In this document: piece by piece, positions 26,433-34,310 of the stretch | Layout of the letters: the number at the start of each line of letters is the position of its first letter | Numbering within the stretch: the first letter of the stretch is position 1 | Origin: Mesorhizobium sp. Root157 | GTDB taxonomy: Bacteria > Pseudomonadota > Alphaproteobacteria > Rhizobiales > Rhizobiaceae | Direction: 5' to 3' | NCBI RefSeq assembly: GCF_001427385.1 | Contig: NZ_LMGJ01000038.1 | Span: 81,763 to 138,046 of the forward strand | DNA length: 56,284 nucleotides | Notes under the pieces: model-generated | The model's database searches: none | The model's input: the letters and a program-made list of their open reading frames with translations, nothing else | What the model was told of the DNA's origin: nothing | Program-made: the position numbers and the translations under genes

Positions 26433-27446
26433 TCAACCAGCCCGGACGCCATGAATCCGATAAACCCAGTAGCCGCCGTCCTGGAAGACAAGGCTGGCAT
26501 CCGGCACCTGCCCGATCTGCGCCGAATTAAACGGCAGCAACTGCCCGAGCAGCGAGGACTTGCCGGTGGCATCGGCAAGGTAATAGGCGCGCACCGCGTT
26601 CTCGTCGCGCGGAATGACGGCGTAGGCGGCAAAGCCTTCGTCCTTCACCCAGGTCTTCACCAGTTTGGTGACGTCGTGCACGTCGTTGGAACCTGGAAAG
26701 TCACGCAGGCCGACCGAAAAGCGGTCGGGTTGCGCGACACCGATGTCGAAGGCATCGCGCACATGCAGGATCAGATAGCTCTCCTGCGCATCGGCCATCA
26801 CCTGCAAGCGGGCGATGCCGTATTTGTCTTCCGCGCCAAGCGCGTCAAGGAACGAGCCGAACAGTTCGTCCGCTTTCGCGTCCGGCGCCGGCCGCCACCG
26901 CTTCTCCGTCTCGGCGATCGCCTGCTTCGAACTCAGCCACGGATCTGGCGAGCGGATCGTTGAACTGTCGTCCGCTCCGGCAAGCGGAAAACGGGCCGGC
27001 ACCATCGCCGCAAACCTCGTGGACAGCGACGGCATGGCAAAGACGAGGCTATCGGCGGGCAGATGCTTCTTCAGCGCCAGAGCGAGCTTCTGCTCCTCTT
27101 CCGGCAATATATCGGAGCGCAGCACAGGTTCGCCAATCTCGCTCTTCCAGCCGACAATGAGATCGGGCTTGCCTTCCCGCGCCAGAACATTGCCGCTGAC
27201 CAGAAGCTTTCCGGTGGCTGCTGTCTTGAGGCTGACGGACTTCAGCTTCGCGCCGGGAACCAGTTCAACAAGCGCGGCGCTTGCGTCATCCGGCTTCGGC
27301 GTCTCCGCCAGTTCGTAGATATAGGGCGTGGGCAGCTTTTCGCCCTGGAAGGCATAGGCCGTCAGCAAGCCGCCCGCTATCAGCATCGCGGCTCCGATCC
27401 CGGCCACCAGGCCGGGAACGGTGCGGATTGCGGACAGTCTGGCCAT
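26433..27446 (-). CDS. haoB: HaoB-like hydroxylamine oxidation accessory protein
   Basis: The 337-residue protein has an N-terminal membrane segment (VAGIGAAMLIAGGLLTAYAF) and a periplasmic remainder with no cysteines forming heme sites. In ammonia oxidisers, methanotrophs and some alphaproteobacteria the gene directly after haoA encodes HaoB, a membrane-associated protein of similar size whose exact role is unresolved. This one starts 13 nt after the haoA stop with AGGAG just ahead of the ATG at 27446, so the two are co-translated. Assignment depends on size, topology and position more than on a motif I can name. Confidence 0.8.
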   Translation of the reverse strand: MARLSAIRTVPGLVAGIGAAMLIAGGLLTAYAFQGEKLPTPYIYELAETPKPDDASAALVELVPGAKLKSVSLKTAATGKLLVSGNVLAREGKPDLIVGWKSEIGEPVLRSDILPEEEQKLALALKKHLPADSLVFAMPSLSTRFAAMVPARFPLAGADDSSTIRSPDPWLSSKQAIAETEKRWRPAPDAKADELFGSFLDALGAEDKYGIARLQVMADAQESYLILHVRDAFDIGVAQPDRFSVGLRDFPGSNDVHDVTKLVKTWVKDEGFAAYAVIPRDENAVRAYYLADATGKSSLLGQLLPFNSAQIGQVPDASLVFQDGGYWVYRIHGVRAG

Positions 27447-27459
27447 GGCCCGTTCTCCT

Positions 27460-29163
27460 CTAGTCCCGCCTGCGGCGACGGAAGGCCGGCAGGAGCATGA
27501 GACCCAGCCCAAGTCCGGCGAGCGTGACACCGGCGCCACCGGCTGCCGCCCGCTTCATGGGCGTGTCGAGATCCAACCAGCCTTGCTTGCCCCCGGCAGC
27601 CTCCAAAGCTTCGACCCGCTGCATCAGCGCAGCCTTCTCACGCAGTTGCGTGTCGGTGTCCCTGATGCGGGCCAGGCTGCGGATCAGTTTCGACCAGCCC
27701 TGCGAATAGGTGAAGCCGCCGGGGTTCACATGGGCCAATCCCTTGAAGTGCTGCATGACGTGTTGCTCCCACATCTCGGCGAACTCGTAATCGATCGCGG
27801 TCGGGAAGTTGCCGGCAGAGAAGAACAGGCCCGCGAAGGCACCCGCGCTGTCGGCGTCGGGCTTGGGAGGTGCGGGACGGTTGGTGGTCTGGCCGACGAG
27901 AAGTTTGTCCTCGTAGAGCTTGTTCATGACGCCACGGGCTTCCTTGACCAGTTCGATGCCCTGCTTGGTGCCGTTGTCCACCATGTCGAGATAGGAGCGG
28001 GCAAAGGACGGCGAGTGGCAGTTCGAACAGGTTTGGACCCAGGATTCCTTGCGGTCGGCAAACCATTCATGGTCAAGATTGTCGGCGATCTCCGGCTTGG
28101 GCTCGAAGCCCCAGCGCACCTTGCGCACCAGGTTGTGGCCGTATTCGCCATTGTACTCCATGTGGCAGGTCTGGCAGGTCGGGCCGGTCTGGCCGCCTTC
28201 GCCGAGCGCTGCCGCCAGCGGCTGCTCCCAATCCCACGAAGCGCCTTGCGTGGCATAGACGACGCCATGCTTGGACAGGCTGAAGGCCTCGAATTCATTG
28301 TGGTCGACACCGTTGTGACAGGTCGAGCAGGCTTCCGGCTTGCGCGCTTCGGCAGCCGAGAATTCATGGCGGGTATGGCAAGAATTGCAGGTGTTCTGCA
28401 TGGTGTGGCAGAGCGAGCAGCCATCGGCCACCTCACGCTGCGCCATGCCGGCCCAGATCGCGGTCTCGACATTGGCCTGCCATGACAGGGCATGCGAAGG
28501 CCGGCCTTCCGGCCACTGGTCCTGCGGCCAGGTGATGGTGTCGCGTTCAGATTCACGTTCGGCAAACTGCTGGACGTGGCACTGGCCGCAATTGGCGGCA
28601 TCCGGCATGTGGAGATCGGCCTTGTGATTGCCGGCCTGCTTGCCGACGCCCATGTGGCAGTCGATGCAGCCGACATCCCCAAGCGTCTGGCCTTGCGGCA
28701 GGACGCCCATCGAGTGAAGGTTGGCCTCGACCTGGTCGATCAGTTCCTTCTTGTAGGCGCGCGAATCGTCGGCCGGCAGGTTGCGGATTTCGTTCAGGTC
28801 GCCATGGACGCTGTTTTGCCAGGAGTGGACCCAGCCGGGCGTGACGCTGGTGTGGCATTCCACGCATTCGTCGCGCTTTGCCTCGAAGTCCATGTCCGGC
28901 GCGACGTAGAGGGTCTTGGGCTCCAGGTACCGGGTGAACGGGGTCGGCTCCCACAGATCCGCGAATGCGCCCTTGCCATGCCCCTGCTTGGGATCGTGAT
29001 AGCGCTTGACCAGCGCGTCGTAGAGATCCTTGGGGGCCACGTCCTTCGACAGGCCGAGCGCCTTGTAGGTTTCATCGGGAATGTCGGCACGCGCCGGCAG
29101 GGAAATAGCGAGAAGGCCTGCGCAAAGCAGTCCGAACATTAGGTGAAGCAGATGGCGAGGCAT
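27460..29163 (-). CDS. haoA: Octaheme hydroxylamine dehydrogenase (oxidoreductase) HaoA family
   Basis: HaoA proteins oxidise hydroxylamine (or hydrazine) in the periplasm using eight c-type hemes. The 567-residue protein has a signal peptide (HLMFGLLCAGLLAISLPARA) and exactly eight CXXCH sites: Cys100, Cys166, Cys192, Cys249, Cys259, Cys279, Cys330 and Cys379, spaced as in the HAO family. The region after the last heme includes GLAHVNPGGFTYSQGW; Tyr486 is the candidate for the tyrosine that crosslinks the P460 heme in oxidative HAO. The C-terminus adds a predicted membrane helix (GAGVTLAGLGLGLMLLPAF) with a basic end, so the enzyme may be anchored. The ATG at 29163 has AAGGAT 8 nt ahead. Multiheme reductases of related fold are the main alternative. 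Confidence 0.92.
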   Translation of the reverse strand: MPRHLLHLMFGLLCAGLLAISLPARADIPDETYKALGLSKDVAPKDLYDALVKRYHDPKQGHGKGAFADLWEPTPFTRYLEPKTLYVAPDMDFEAKRDECVECHTSVTPGWVHSWQNSVHGDLNEIRNLPADDSRAYKKELIDQVEANLHSMGVLPQGQTLGDVGCIDCHMGVGKQAGNHKADLHMPDAANCGQCHVQQFAERESERDTITWPQDQWPEGRPSHALSWQANVETAIWAGMAQREVADGCSLCHTMQNTCNSCHTRHEFSAAEARKPEACSTCHNGVDHNEFEAFSLSKHGVVYATQGASWDWEQPLAAALGEGGQTGPTCQTCHMEYNGEYGHNLVRKVRWGFEPKPEIADNLDHEWFADRKESWVQTCSNCHSPSFARSYLDMVDNGTKQGIELVKEARGVMNKLYEDKLLVGQTTNRPAPPKPDADSAGAFAGLFFSAGNFPTAIDYEFAEMWEQHVMQHFKGLAHVNPGGFTYSQGWSKLIRSLARIRDTDTQLREKAALMQRVEALEAAGGKQGWLDLDTPMKRAAAGGAGVTLAGLGLGLMLLPAFRRRRRD

Positions 29164-29314
29164 GGTCGATCCTTGATCCGGCTTTCCGATCACGTCTCAA
29201 ACTCGCACAACCTCCAAACAAGCGTAGGTCCATCATGGGCAAAAGCCATGGGGCCGGGAATACCAAGCCGTTTCAGGATTTCGCGAGTTGCGCGCCCGCG
29301 AGGCACCCGCATGC

Positions 29315-29344
29315 AAAATGGGGCCGGCGCGATGCCGACCCCAT
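29315..29344 (-). terminator. Intrinsic terminator between the cupin gene and haoA
   Basis: On the minus strand ATGGGGTCGGC pairs with GCCGGCCCCAT around a short loop (29344-29318), with one C-T mismatch, followed by a TTTT run at 29318-29315. It ends cupin transcription, so haoA should have its own promoter within 29164-29314. No clear -35/-10 pair is evident there by eye. Confidence 0.65.
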
Positions 29345-29366
29345 GATTTTACGTCGCATTTTCGCT

Positions 29367-29404
29367 TAGAGCGTGTCGCGATCTTTCAGATTCGCCGGCG
29401 CGCT
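29367..29404. repeat. Dispersed intergenic repeat, family 2, copy 1
   Basis: The segment contains TCGCGATCTTTCAGATTCGC and ends CGGCGCGCT. The core GCGATCTTTCAGATTC and the CCGGCGCGCT end recur at 42171-42212. It ends inside the stop codon region of the cupin gene, so the insertion may have supplied that stop. Confidence 0.6.
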
Positions 29405-29756
29405 ACCCCAGGGCGACGACGAAGTGCTTGGTCACCGGCTCGACGATCTTCCAGGTGCCCTTGAAATTGGCTTCCACGACAAACGCGTCGCCCGGCCCCA
29501 CTTCGACCGGTTCGCCGCCGTCCGGCGTGATGATGATGCGACCCGAGATCATGTGCACGAATTCGTAGTCGGTATAGGTGGCGTGGTAGGTGCCGGGGGT
29601 CGCCTGCCAGGTTCCCGACAGCACCTTGCCGTTCTCGGTCGTGTGCTGGACGGCGGTCTTCATCGTCGGCTTGCCGTCGACCACCACCCATCCGGGAAGG
29701 TCGGCGGCATTGGCGTTCTCCACCTTGCCGAACTTGAGAATGCTCTTGCGTGTCAT
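29403..29756 (-). CDS. Cupin domain-containing protein (DUF861-like)
   Basis: The 117-residue protein is a single cupin: GTYHATYTDYEFVHMISGRI carries cupin motif 1 in the short DUF861 form, and PVEVGPGDAFVVEANFKGTW carries motif 2. DUF861 cupins include ureidoglycine aminohydrolase-like and sensor-like proteins, so the function cannot be fixed. The ATG at 29756 has GGGAGAG upstream. It is the gene immediately 5' of haoA on the same strand, but a terminator separates them, so a functional tie is not established. Confidence 0.8.
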   Translation of the reverse strand: MTRKSILKFGKVENANAADLPGWVVVDGKPTMKTAVQHTTENGKVLSGTWQATPGTYHATYTDYEFVHMISGRIIITPDGGEPVEVGPGDAFVVEANFKGTWKIVEPVTKHFVVALG

Positions 29757-29852
29757 GATAAGGCTCTCCCATTTTCATAGCCGGGCGAGGACGCCCGCCA
29801 GATCGAATAGCCGATAGGTGACGCAAAGGCAAATTCGTTTCCTATAGGTAAA

Positions 29853-30212
29853 CTATAGCTTCGCGTCTTTCAGCACGTCGTTCATGCGCGCCTGCCAGCC
29901 CGGCCCAATGGCCATGAACTTGGCGACCACCTCCGGTTCGAGCGAAACCTCCAAGCGCACACGCTCCGGGACGGGCCGGCGAACCGGTTCCGGCGGCGGC
30001 TTGCGAAACGCTTCGGGCACCGGCCGGGTCGGGCGTATCCAGCGGCGATGCTCGTGGATGCCATTCAGGACCTCACAGGCCGACAGTGCCTCGGCCTCGC
30101 TCAAGCCGGCCAGCATCCTGTCGCCGAACACCGCCGGCGTTTCCTCAACGGAATCCCATACGGCCCAAAGGTCCGTAGGCTCCAACATGAGGCTGAACCG
30201 CTTCTCGCGCAC
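29853..30212 (-). CDS. Hypothetical protein with a BrnA-like C-terminal segment
   Basis: The 119-residue product has an acidic helical N-terminal half, a Pro/Arg-rich linker (RKPPPEPVRRPVPERVRLEV) and a C-terminus (EVVAKFMAIGPGWQARMNDV) that resembles the ribbon-helix-helix end of BrnA antitoxins. A BrnT toxin gene is not present on either side, so it may be a solitary DNA-binding protein. The AT-rich 30213-30378 upstream, unlike its surroundings, probably contains the promoter. Confidence 0.6.
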   Translation of the reverse strand: MREKRFSLMLEPTDLWAVWDSVEETPAVFGDRMLAGLSEAEALSACEVLNGIHEHRRWIRPTRPVPEAFRKPPPEPVRRPVPERVRLEVSLEPEVVAKFMAIGPGWQARMNDVLKDAKL

Positions 30213-30378
30213 CGTTTCCTGCTTCCCAACACTGGTCTGCAGCGAAACTTGGTGATTCTGATCTCCGGAAAATTAATATAAACAGGAGGATAAAAGCTAA
30301 ATAAGATATTGTTTTTATTAAATTTTTATCGAAACGACCGATTAATGGAAAGGCAGCGGCGGCGGCCTCGAAAAACCT

Positions 30379-30675
30379 TTAATGCAAGCGCTTTGCGCTA
30401 GGTTTCCTGCCGGTTTCCGGCCACATCATGTCCTTCGCCATCAGCCCGCAGACACGGCAGAAAGCTGTGAATGCCTTGCAGGCTTCATCGGTCGAAACGA
30501 CATCGACGCTGGCGCCGAAGCAAGCGTCGAAGGCCAGTTGGTAGATCGGCCCCTGCCGTCCCACCGGCCAGTTCTGCAGGAAATCCAGCGCCTGCTCGAC
30601 ACTGTAGATTTCCTCGACGGGTTGGCCGACGGACGGCGAAATGCGAACCGGCACCGCGAATTGCAGTTTGTGCAT
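30379..30675 (-). CDS. DUF982 domain-containing protein
   Basis: The 98-residue protein matches the DUF982 pattern found almost only in Hyphomicrobiales: an N-terminal strand (LQFAVPVRISPSVGQPVEEI), YSVEQALDFLQNWPVGRQGP, and a Cys-containing helix where the Ala-rich end normally lies. No function is known for the family. The ATG at 30675 was chosen as the first Met ahead of the conserved strand. It is divergent from map. Confidence 0.8.
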   Translation of the reverse strand: MHKLQFAVPVRISPSVGQPVEEIYSVEQALDFLQNWPVGRQGPIYQLAFDACFGASVDVVSTDEACKAFTAFCRVCGLMAKDMMWPETGRKPSAKRLH

Positions 30676-30908
30676 TGCATGCCTCATCGAATTTTGCGCG
30701 GAAAACCGGACCGATCCGGCCACGATGCTGAAAACGCGCAGGCCCGTGATGCCGCGCAATTGTGTCACCAATGCGGTTTTGCCCGGTGGCGTAGCCGGAT
30801 CAAAGCCGTGGTTTTGTGCTCTCGTTCACAGGAAAGGTTGAAGAAGGGCGCAATCGGTGTCACATGATGCAGCAATTGCCGCCGCCTAACCCCTCTAGCC
30901 CGAAGCTC

Positions 30909-31736
30909 ATGGTTACCTATCTCGACGCCGACACCGCACCGCTAAGAAACACCGGCCAGATCCGCCTCTATGGCGCGGAAGGATTCGCCGGCATGCGCAA
31001 GGCCTGCGACCTGACCGCGCGCTGCCTCGACGAACTGGCGGACAAGGTCCATCCCGGCGTCACCACCAACACCATCGACCGCTTCGTGTTCGAGTTCGGC
31101 ATGGATCACGGCGCCATTCCGGCCACGCTCAATTATCGCGGCTACACCAAATCGTCGTGCACTTCGATCAACCATGTCGTCTGCCACGGCATTCCCGACG
31201 ACAAACCGCTGCGCGAAGGCGATATCGTCAACATCGACGTAACCTATATCCTCGACGGCTGGCACGGCGATTCCAGCCGCATGTACCCGGTCGGCCAGAT
31301 CAAGCGCGCCGCCGAACGCCTGCTCGAAGTCACGCATGAGTGCCTGATGCGCGGCATCGCCGCCATCAAGCCCGGCGCCCGCACGGGCGCCATCGGCGCT
31401 GCCATCCAGAGCTATGCCGAGGGCGAGCGCTGCTCGGTCGTGCGCGATTTTTGCGGCCATGGCGTCGGCCAGCTTTTCCACGACGCGCCGAACATCCTGC
31501 ACTACGGCAATTCGAGCGAAGGCGTCGAAATGCGGCCGGGCATGATCTTCACGGTGGAGCCGATGATCAATCTCGGACGCGCCCATGTGAAGGTGCTGTC
31601 CGACGGCTGGACGGCGGTGACGCGCGACCGCTCGCTGTCGGCGCAATACGAGCACACCATCGGCGTCACCGAGACCGGCTGCGAAATCTTCACCCTCTCG
31701 CCCAAAGGTCTCGATCGCCCCGGCCTGACGGCATAG
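30909..31736 (+). CDS. map: Type I methionine aminopeptidase
   Basis: Map removes the initiator methionine from nascent proteins. The 275-residue enzyme has the pita-bread metal ligands visible in INIDVTYILDGWHGDSSRMY (Asp pair), FCGHGVGQLFHDAPN (His), IFTVEPMINLG (Glu) and QYEHTIGVT (Glu). The substrate-pocket His is in HVVCHGIPDD. The start is uncertain: the ATG at 30909 (MVTYLDADTAPL) gives the usual N-terminus, whereas ATGs at 30864 and 30867 are nearer to a purine-rich stretch; none has a strong ribosome binding site. radC follows after about 50 nt. Confidence 0.95.
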   Translation: MVTYLDADTAPLRNTGQIRLYGAEGFAGMRKACDLTARCLDELADKVHPGVTTNTIDRFVFEFGMDHGAIPATLNYRGYTKSSCTSINHVVCHGIPDDKPLREGDIVNIDVTYILDGWHGDSSRMYPVGQIKRAAERLLEVTHECLMRGIAAIKPGARTGAIGAAIQSYAEGERCSVVRDFCGHGVGQLFHDAPNILHYGNSSEGVEMRPGMIFTVEPMINLGRAHVKVLSDGWTAVTRDRSLSAQYEHTIGVTETGCEIFTLSPKGLDRPGLTA

Positions 31737-31787
31737 TATACTGCGGCGGGCGACTTTTCCGTCCGGCAAGGCTCGTTGCGGGGGCGT

Positions 31788-32549
31788 ATGGGCAAGAAGA
31801 GTAGCGACGACGAGGCGCGAGGATTCCTGGCGGAACAGCCGGCGCTCGCCCTTGCCAAAGCCAGGGCCGTTGACGAAAAGCCGCACTATCTCGGGCATCG
31901 CGACCGGCTACGCGAGCGTTTCGTCAACTCGGGGCACGCCGCCCTGCCCGACTACGAGTTGCTCGAACTGTTGCTGTTTCGGCTGATCCCGCGCTCGGAC
32001 ACCAAGCCGATCGCCAAGGCCCTGCTTGCCCGCTTCGGCACGCTGGCCGAAGTGCTGGGCGCGCCCGTCAACCTGTTGCAGGAGGTCAAGGGCATCGGCC
32101 CCGCGGTGGCGCTCGACCTCAAGGTCATCGCCGCCTCGGCGCAGCGCATGGTATTCAGCGAATTGAAAGGCCGCGAAGTCCTGTCGTCGTGGACGCAGGT
32201 GCTCGCCTATTGCAAGGCCGCCATGGCGTTCGAGGAGCGCGAGCAGTTCCGCATCCTGTTCCTCGACAAGAAGAACGCCCTCATCGCCGACGAGGTCCAG
32301 CAAACCGGCACGGTCGATCACACGCCGGTCTATCCGCGCGAAGTGGTCAAGCGGGCGCTGGAACTGTCGGCGACCGCCATCGTGCTCGTCCACAACCACC
32401 CTTCCGGCGATCCGACGCCGTCGCGGGCGGATATCGACATGACCAAGGAAATCATCGAGAGCGGCAAGCGGCTCGGCATCGCCGTGCACGACCACATCAT
32501 CATCGGCAAGAAGGGCCACGTGTCGATGAAGGGATTGCTGCTGATCTAG
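31788..32549 (+). CDS. radC: DNA repair protein RadC family (JAB/MPN domain)
   Basis: The 253-residue protein has a helix-hairpin-helix region ([19 protein letters not shown]) followed by the MPN domain with the metalloprotease-like signature [14 protein letters not shown]. Despite the name, a role in DNA repair is not established for RadC. The ATG at 31788 is preferred to a TTG at 31776. A short perfect palindrome (CAGGACCATTGGTCCTG, 32556-32572) follows the stop and could mark the transcript end, though it lacks a U tract. Confidence 0.92.
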   Translation: MGKKSSDDEARGFLAEQPALALAKARAVDEKPHYLGHRDRLRERFVNSGHAALPDYELLELLLFRLIPRSDTKPIAKALLARFGTLAEVLGAPVNLLQEVKGIGPAVALDLKVIAASAQRMVFSELKGREVLSSWTQVLAYCKAAMAFEEREQFRILFLDKKNALIADEVQQTGTVDHTPVYPREVVKRALELSATAIVLVHNHPSGDPTPSRADIDMTKEIIESGKRLGIAVHDHIIIGKKGHVSMKGLLLI

Positions 32550-32588
32550 CCACAGCAGGACCATTGGTCCTGAGGCAAGCCACGATCC

Positions 32589-32960
32589 TTACTCGACGAT
32601 TTTCCAGTATGAGTCCTTGCGGATCACCTTGCCGTTGCGAAATGTGTAGAAGTCACAGCCGCGCACCTCCAGCTTCGTTCCTTCGCGGGTGGTGCCGGTA
32701 AGGGTCCATTTTGAGATGCCGGTATCGGCAGACGAGTCCACAAAATGCTCGTCGTTGCCGTAGTGGACATCAGGCAGGCCTTCAAATCGTGTCGCCAGCG
32801 CTTCTCGAACGTTGCGTTTGCCCTCGAAACGAGAGCCCCAAGGATTGCTCCCCCTCGGCATCTCCAGGATGCAATCGTCAGCAAAGAACGTCATGATGCG
32901 ATCAAGATCGTGCGCGTTGAAAGCCCCACATAGCTCTGTCAGAGTCGATCTGGTGTCCAT
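32589..32960 (-). CDS. NTF2-like (SnoaL/ketosteroid isomerase-like) protein
   Basis: The 123-residue protein has the NTF2-like cone fold pattern: AFNAHDLDRIMTFFADDCIL, SRFEGKRNVREAL and CDFYTFRNGKVIRKDSYWKI. Such proteins bind or isomerise small hydrophobic molecules, and substrate cannot be predicted. It stands alone, convergent with radC. The 228 nt upstream (32961-33188) show no gene or clear motif. Confidence 0.85.
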   Translation of the reverse strand: MDTRSTLTELCGAFNAHDLDRIMTFFADDCILEMPRGSNPWGSRFEGKRNVREALATRFEGLPDVHYGNDEHFVDSSADTGISKWTLTGTTREGTKLEVRGCDFYTFRNGKVIRKDSYWKIVE

Positions 32961-33188
32961 CGCCTCGTCTCCGTGCAGTCGGATTTGATATTTCTGTGCG
33001 CGTCGATGTCCTAAATAGGATCATCGGGGACCGGAGGGGTCAAGGGCGTCGCCCCGGTTGCGGGCACGGGCTGTGGTTCGCGAAGGTCGTTAAAGGTCGA
33101 CTCCGGCGGCTCGCCCTGGCTGCTTAGGTGACCGCTCCGCGATCCCAGCAACCATCAGTTTCCAGGCGCGGAGCCTATGCGGAGAAAT

Positions 33189-33632
33189 TCAGTTGGTCTT
33201 GGCGCTATCCGGTGCCGGCACGTCCGACTTCTGCTTGCAGCCCTTCAGCCACACATCATAGACGGCGTGCTCGACGGCGTTGAGGCCGGGGCTTTCGGCA
33301 AACATCCAGCCGGTGAAGATGCGCCTGATCTTGCGGTCGAGCGTGATCTCGTCGACCTCGACGAAGGAATCCGTCTTCGGCGCTTCGGCTTCCGGACGCG
33401 AATAGCAGATGCGCGGCGTCACCTGCAGCGCGCCGAACTGCACCGTCTCGTTGATGTAGACGTCGAAAGTGATAATGCGGCCGGTGATCTTGTCCAGCCC
33501 GGCGAACTCGGCCACCGGGTTCTTGACCCGTCCGACGCTGTTCTCCTCGGCGGCGAAGGCAACTGCGGACAAGGCAATCGCCGCCACGGCTGCTGCAGCT
33601 GCGCCAGTCGAAAGTCGGCTGAAAATCCTCAT
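33189..33632 (-). CDS. DUF2155 domain-containing periplasmic protein
   Basis: The 147-residue product has a signal peptide (AAAAVAAIALSAVAFAA) and a DUF2155 domain with GRIITFDVYINETVQFGALQ, CYSRPEAEAPKTDSFVEVDE and RIFTGWMFAESPGLNAVEH. The family is restricted to alphaproteobacteria and often lies next to the NDUFA12 homologue gene, as here; function is unknown. The ATG at 33632 gives a standard signal peptide; a longer form starting at 33683 does not. Confidence 0.88.
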   Translation of the reverse strand: MRIFSRLSTGAAAAAVAAIALSAVAFAAEENSVGRVKNPVAEFAGLDKITGRIITFDVYINETVQFGALQVTPRICYSRPEAEAPKTDSFVEVDEITLDRKIRRIFTGWMFAESPGLNAVEHAVYDVWLKGCKQKSDVPAPDSAKTN

Positions 33633-33744
33633 GCAGAAATACCGAAGGTTGCGCCCGCGATGATTCGCCAAGCTAGCTGCCAATGAAAGTTCGGCAACCA
33701 GCTAAATGCCAAATGTGGCAAGAAATGCCGCGGGCGATCGTTTC

Positions 33745-34143
33745 TCAGGAACCCGGCGTCCAGGCATCGTAGTCGCCCGTCACTTGCGGCCGGTGCCGGG
33801 TGCCCAGGATCGAGCCCTTGGGTCGATAGGCGGCTGCGCTGCCGGTCAGGTTCGGCTGGTGCGGCTTTTCCCAATCGCGCGGCTGGTAGTTTTCGTTCGA
33901 AGGCGCAACATCGACGCGATGATGGATCCAGCCATTCCAGCCCGGCGGGATCGACGAAGCCTCGGAATAGTTCTTGTAGATCACCCAGCGGCGGGTGCGG
34001 CCTTCCGAATCGATGCCGCCCTCATAGTAGACGTTGCCGACATCATCCTCGCCCACCCGCGTGCCGTGTCGCCACGTATGAAAGCGCGTGTTGAGGGTCT
34101 GGCTGTTCCACCAGGTAAAAAGCTGCACAAAGAACGTCTTCAT
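33745..34143 (-). CDS. NDUFA12-family complex I accessory protein
   Basis: The 132-residue protein corresponds to the NADH:ubiquinone oxidoreductase 17.2 kDa subunit (NDUFA12), one of the few accessory subunits found in alphaproteobacteria. Recognisable parts are VGEDDVGNVYYEG, RRWVIYKNYSEASSIPPGWN, and GWIHHRVDVAPS. The ATG at 34143 begins MKTFFVQLFTWW; upstream in-frame sequence is not conserved-looking. It is divergent from panB with 167 nt between. Confidence 0.93.
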   Translation of the reverse strand: MKTFFVQLFTWWNSQTLNTRFHTWRHGTRVGEDDVGNVYYEGGIDSEGRTRRWVIYKNYSEASSIPPGWNGWIHHRVDVAPSNENYQPRDWEKPHQPNLTGSAAAYRPKGSILGTRHRPQVTGDYDAWTPGS

Positions 34144-34310
34144 CCAAGTCCTCGCGGGGCAACTGCCTACCGTGCAGCTTATGGCGGCACGACCCGGCAT
34201 TGGCAAGCATTTTGCGTTCACGCACATCACAGCATGCGCCTTGCAAAACACTTTTGGACTTTCTAATGCTCCGCCAGCATCGCGACTGCCCGCCGACAGG
34301 GAGGGATAGA

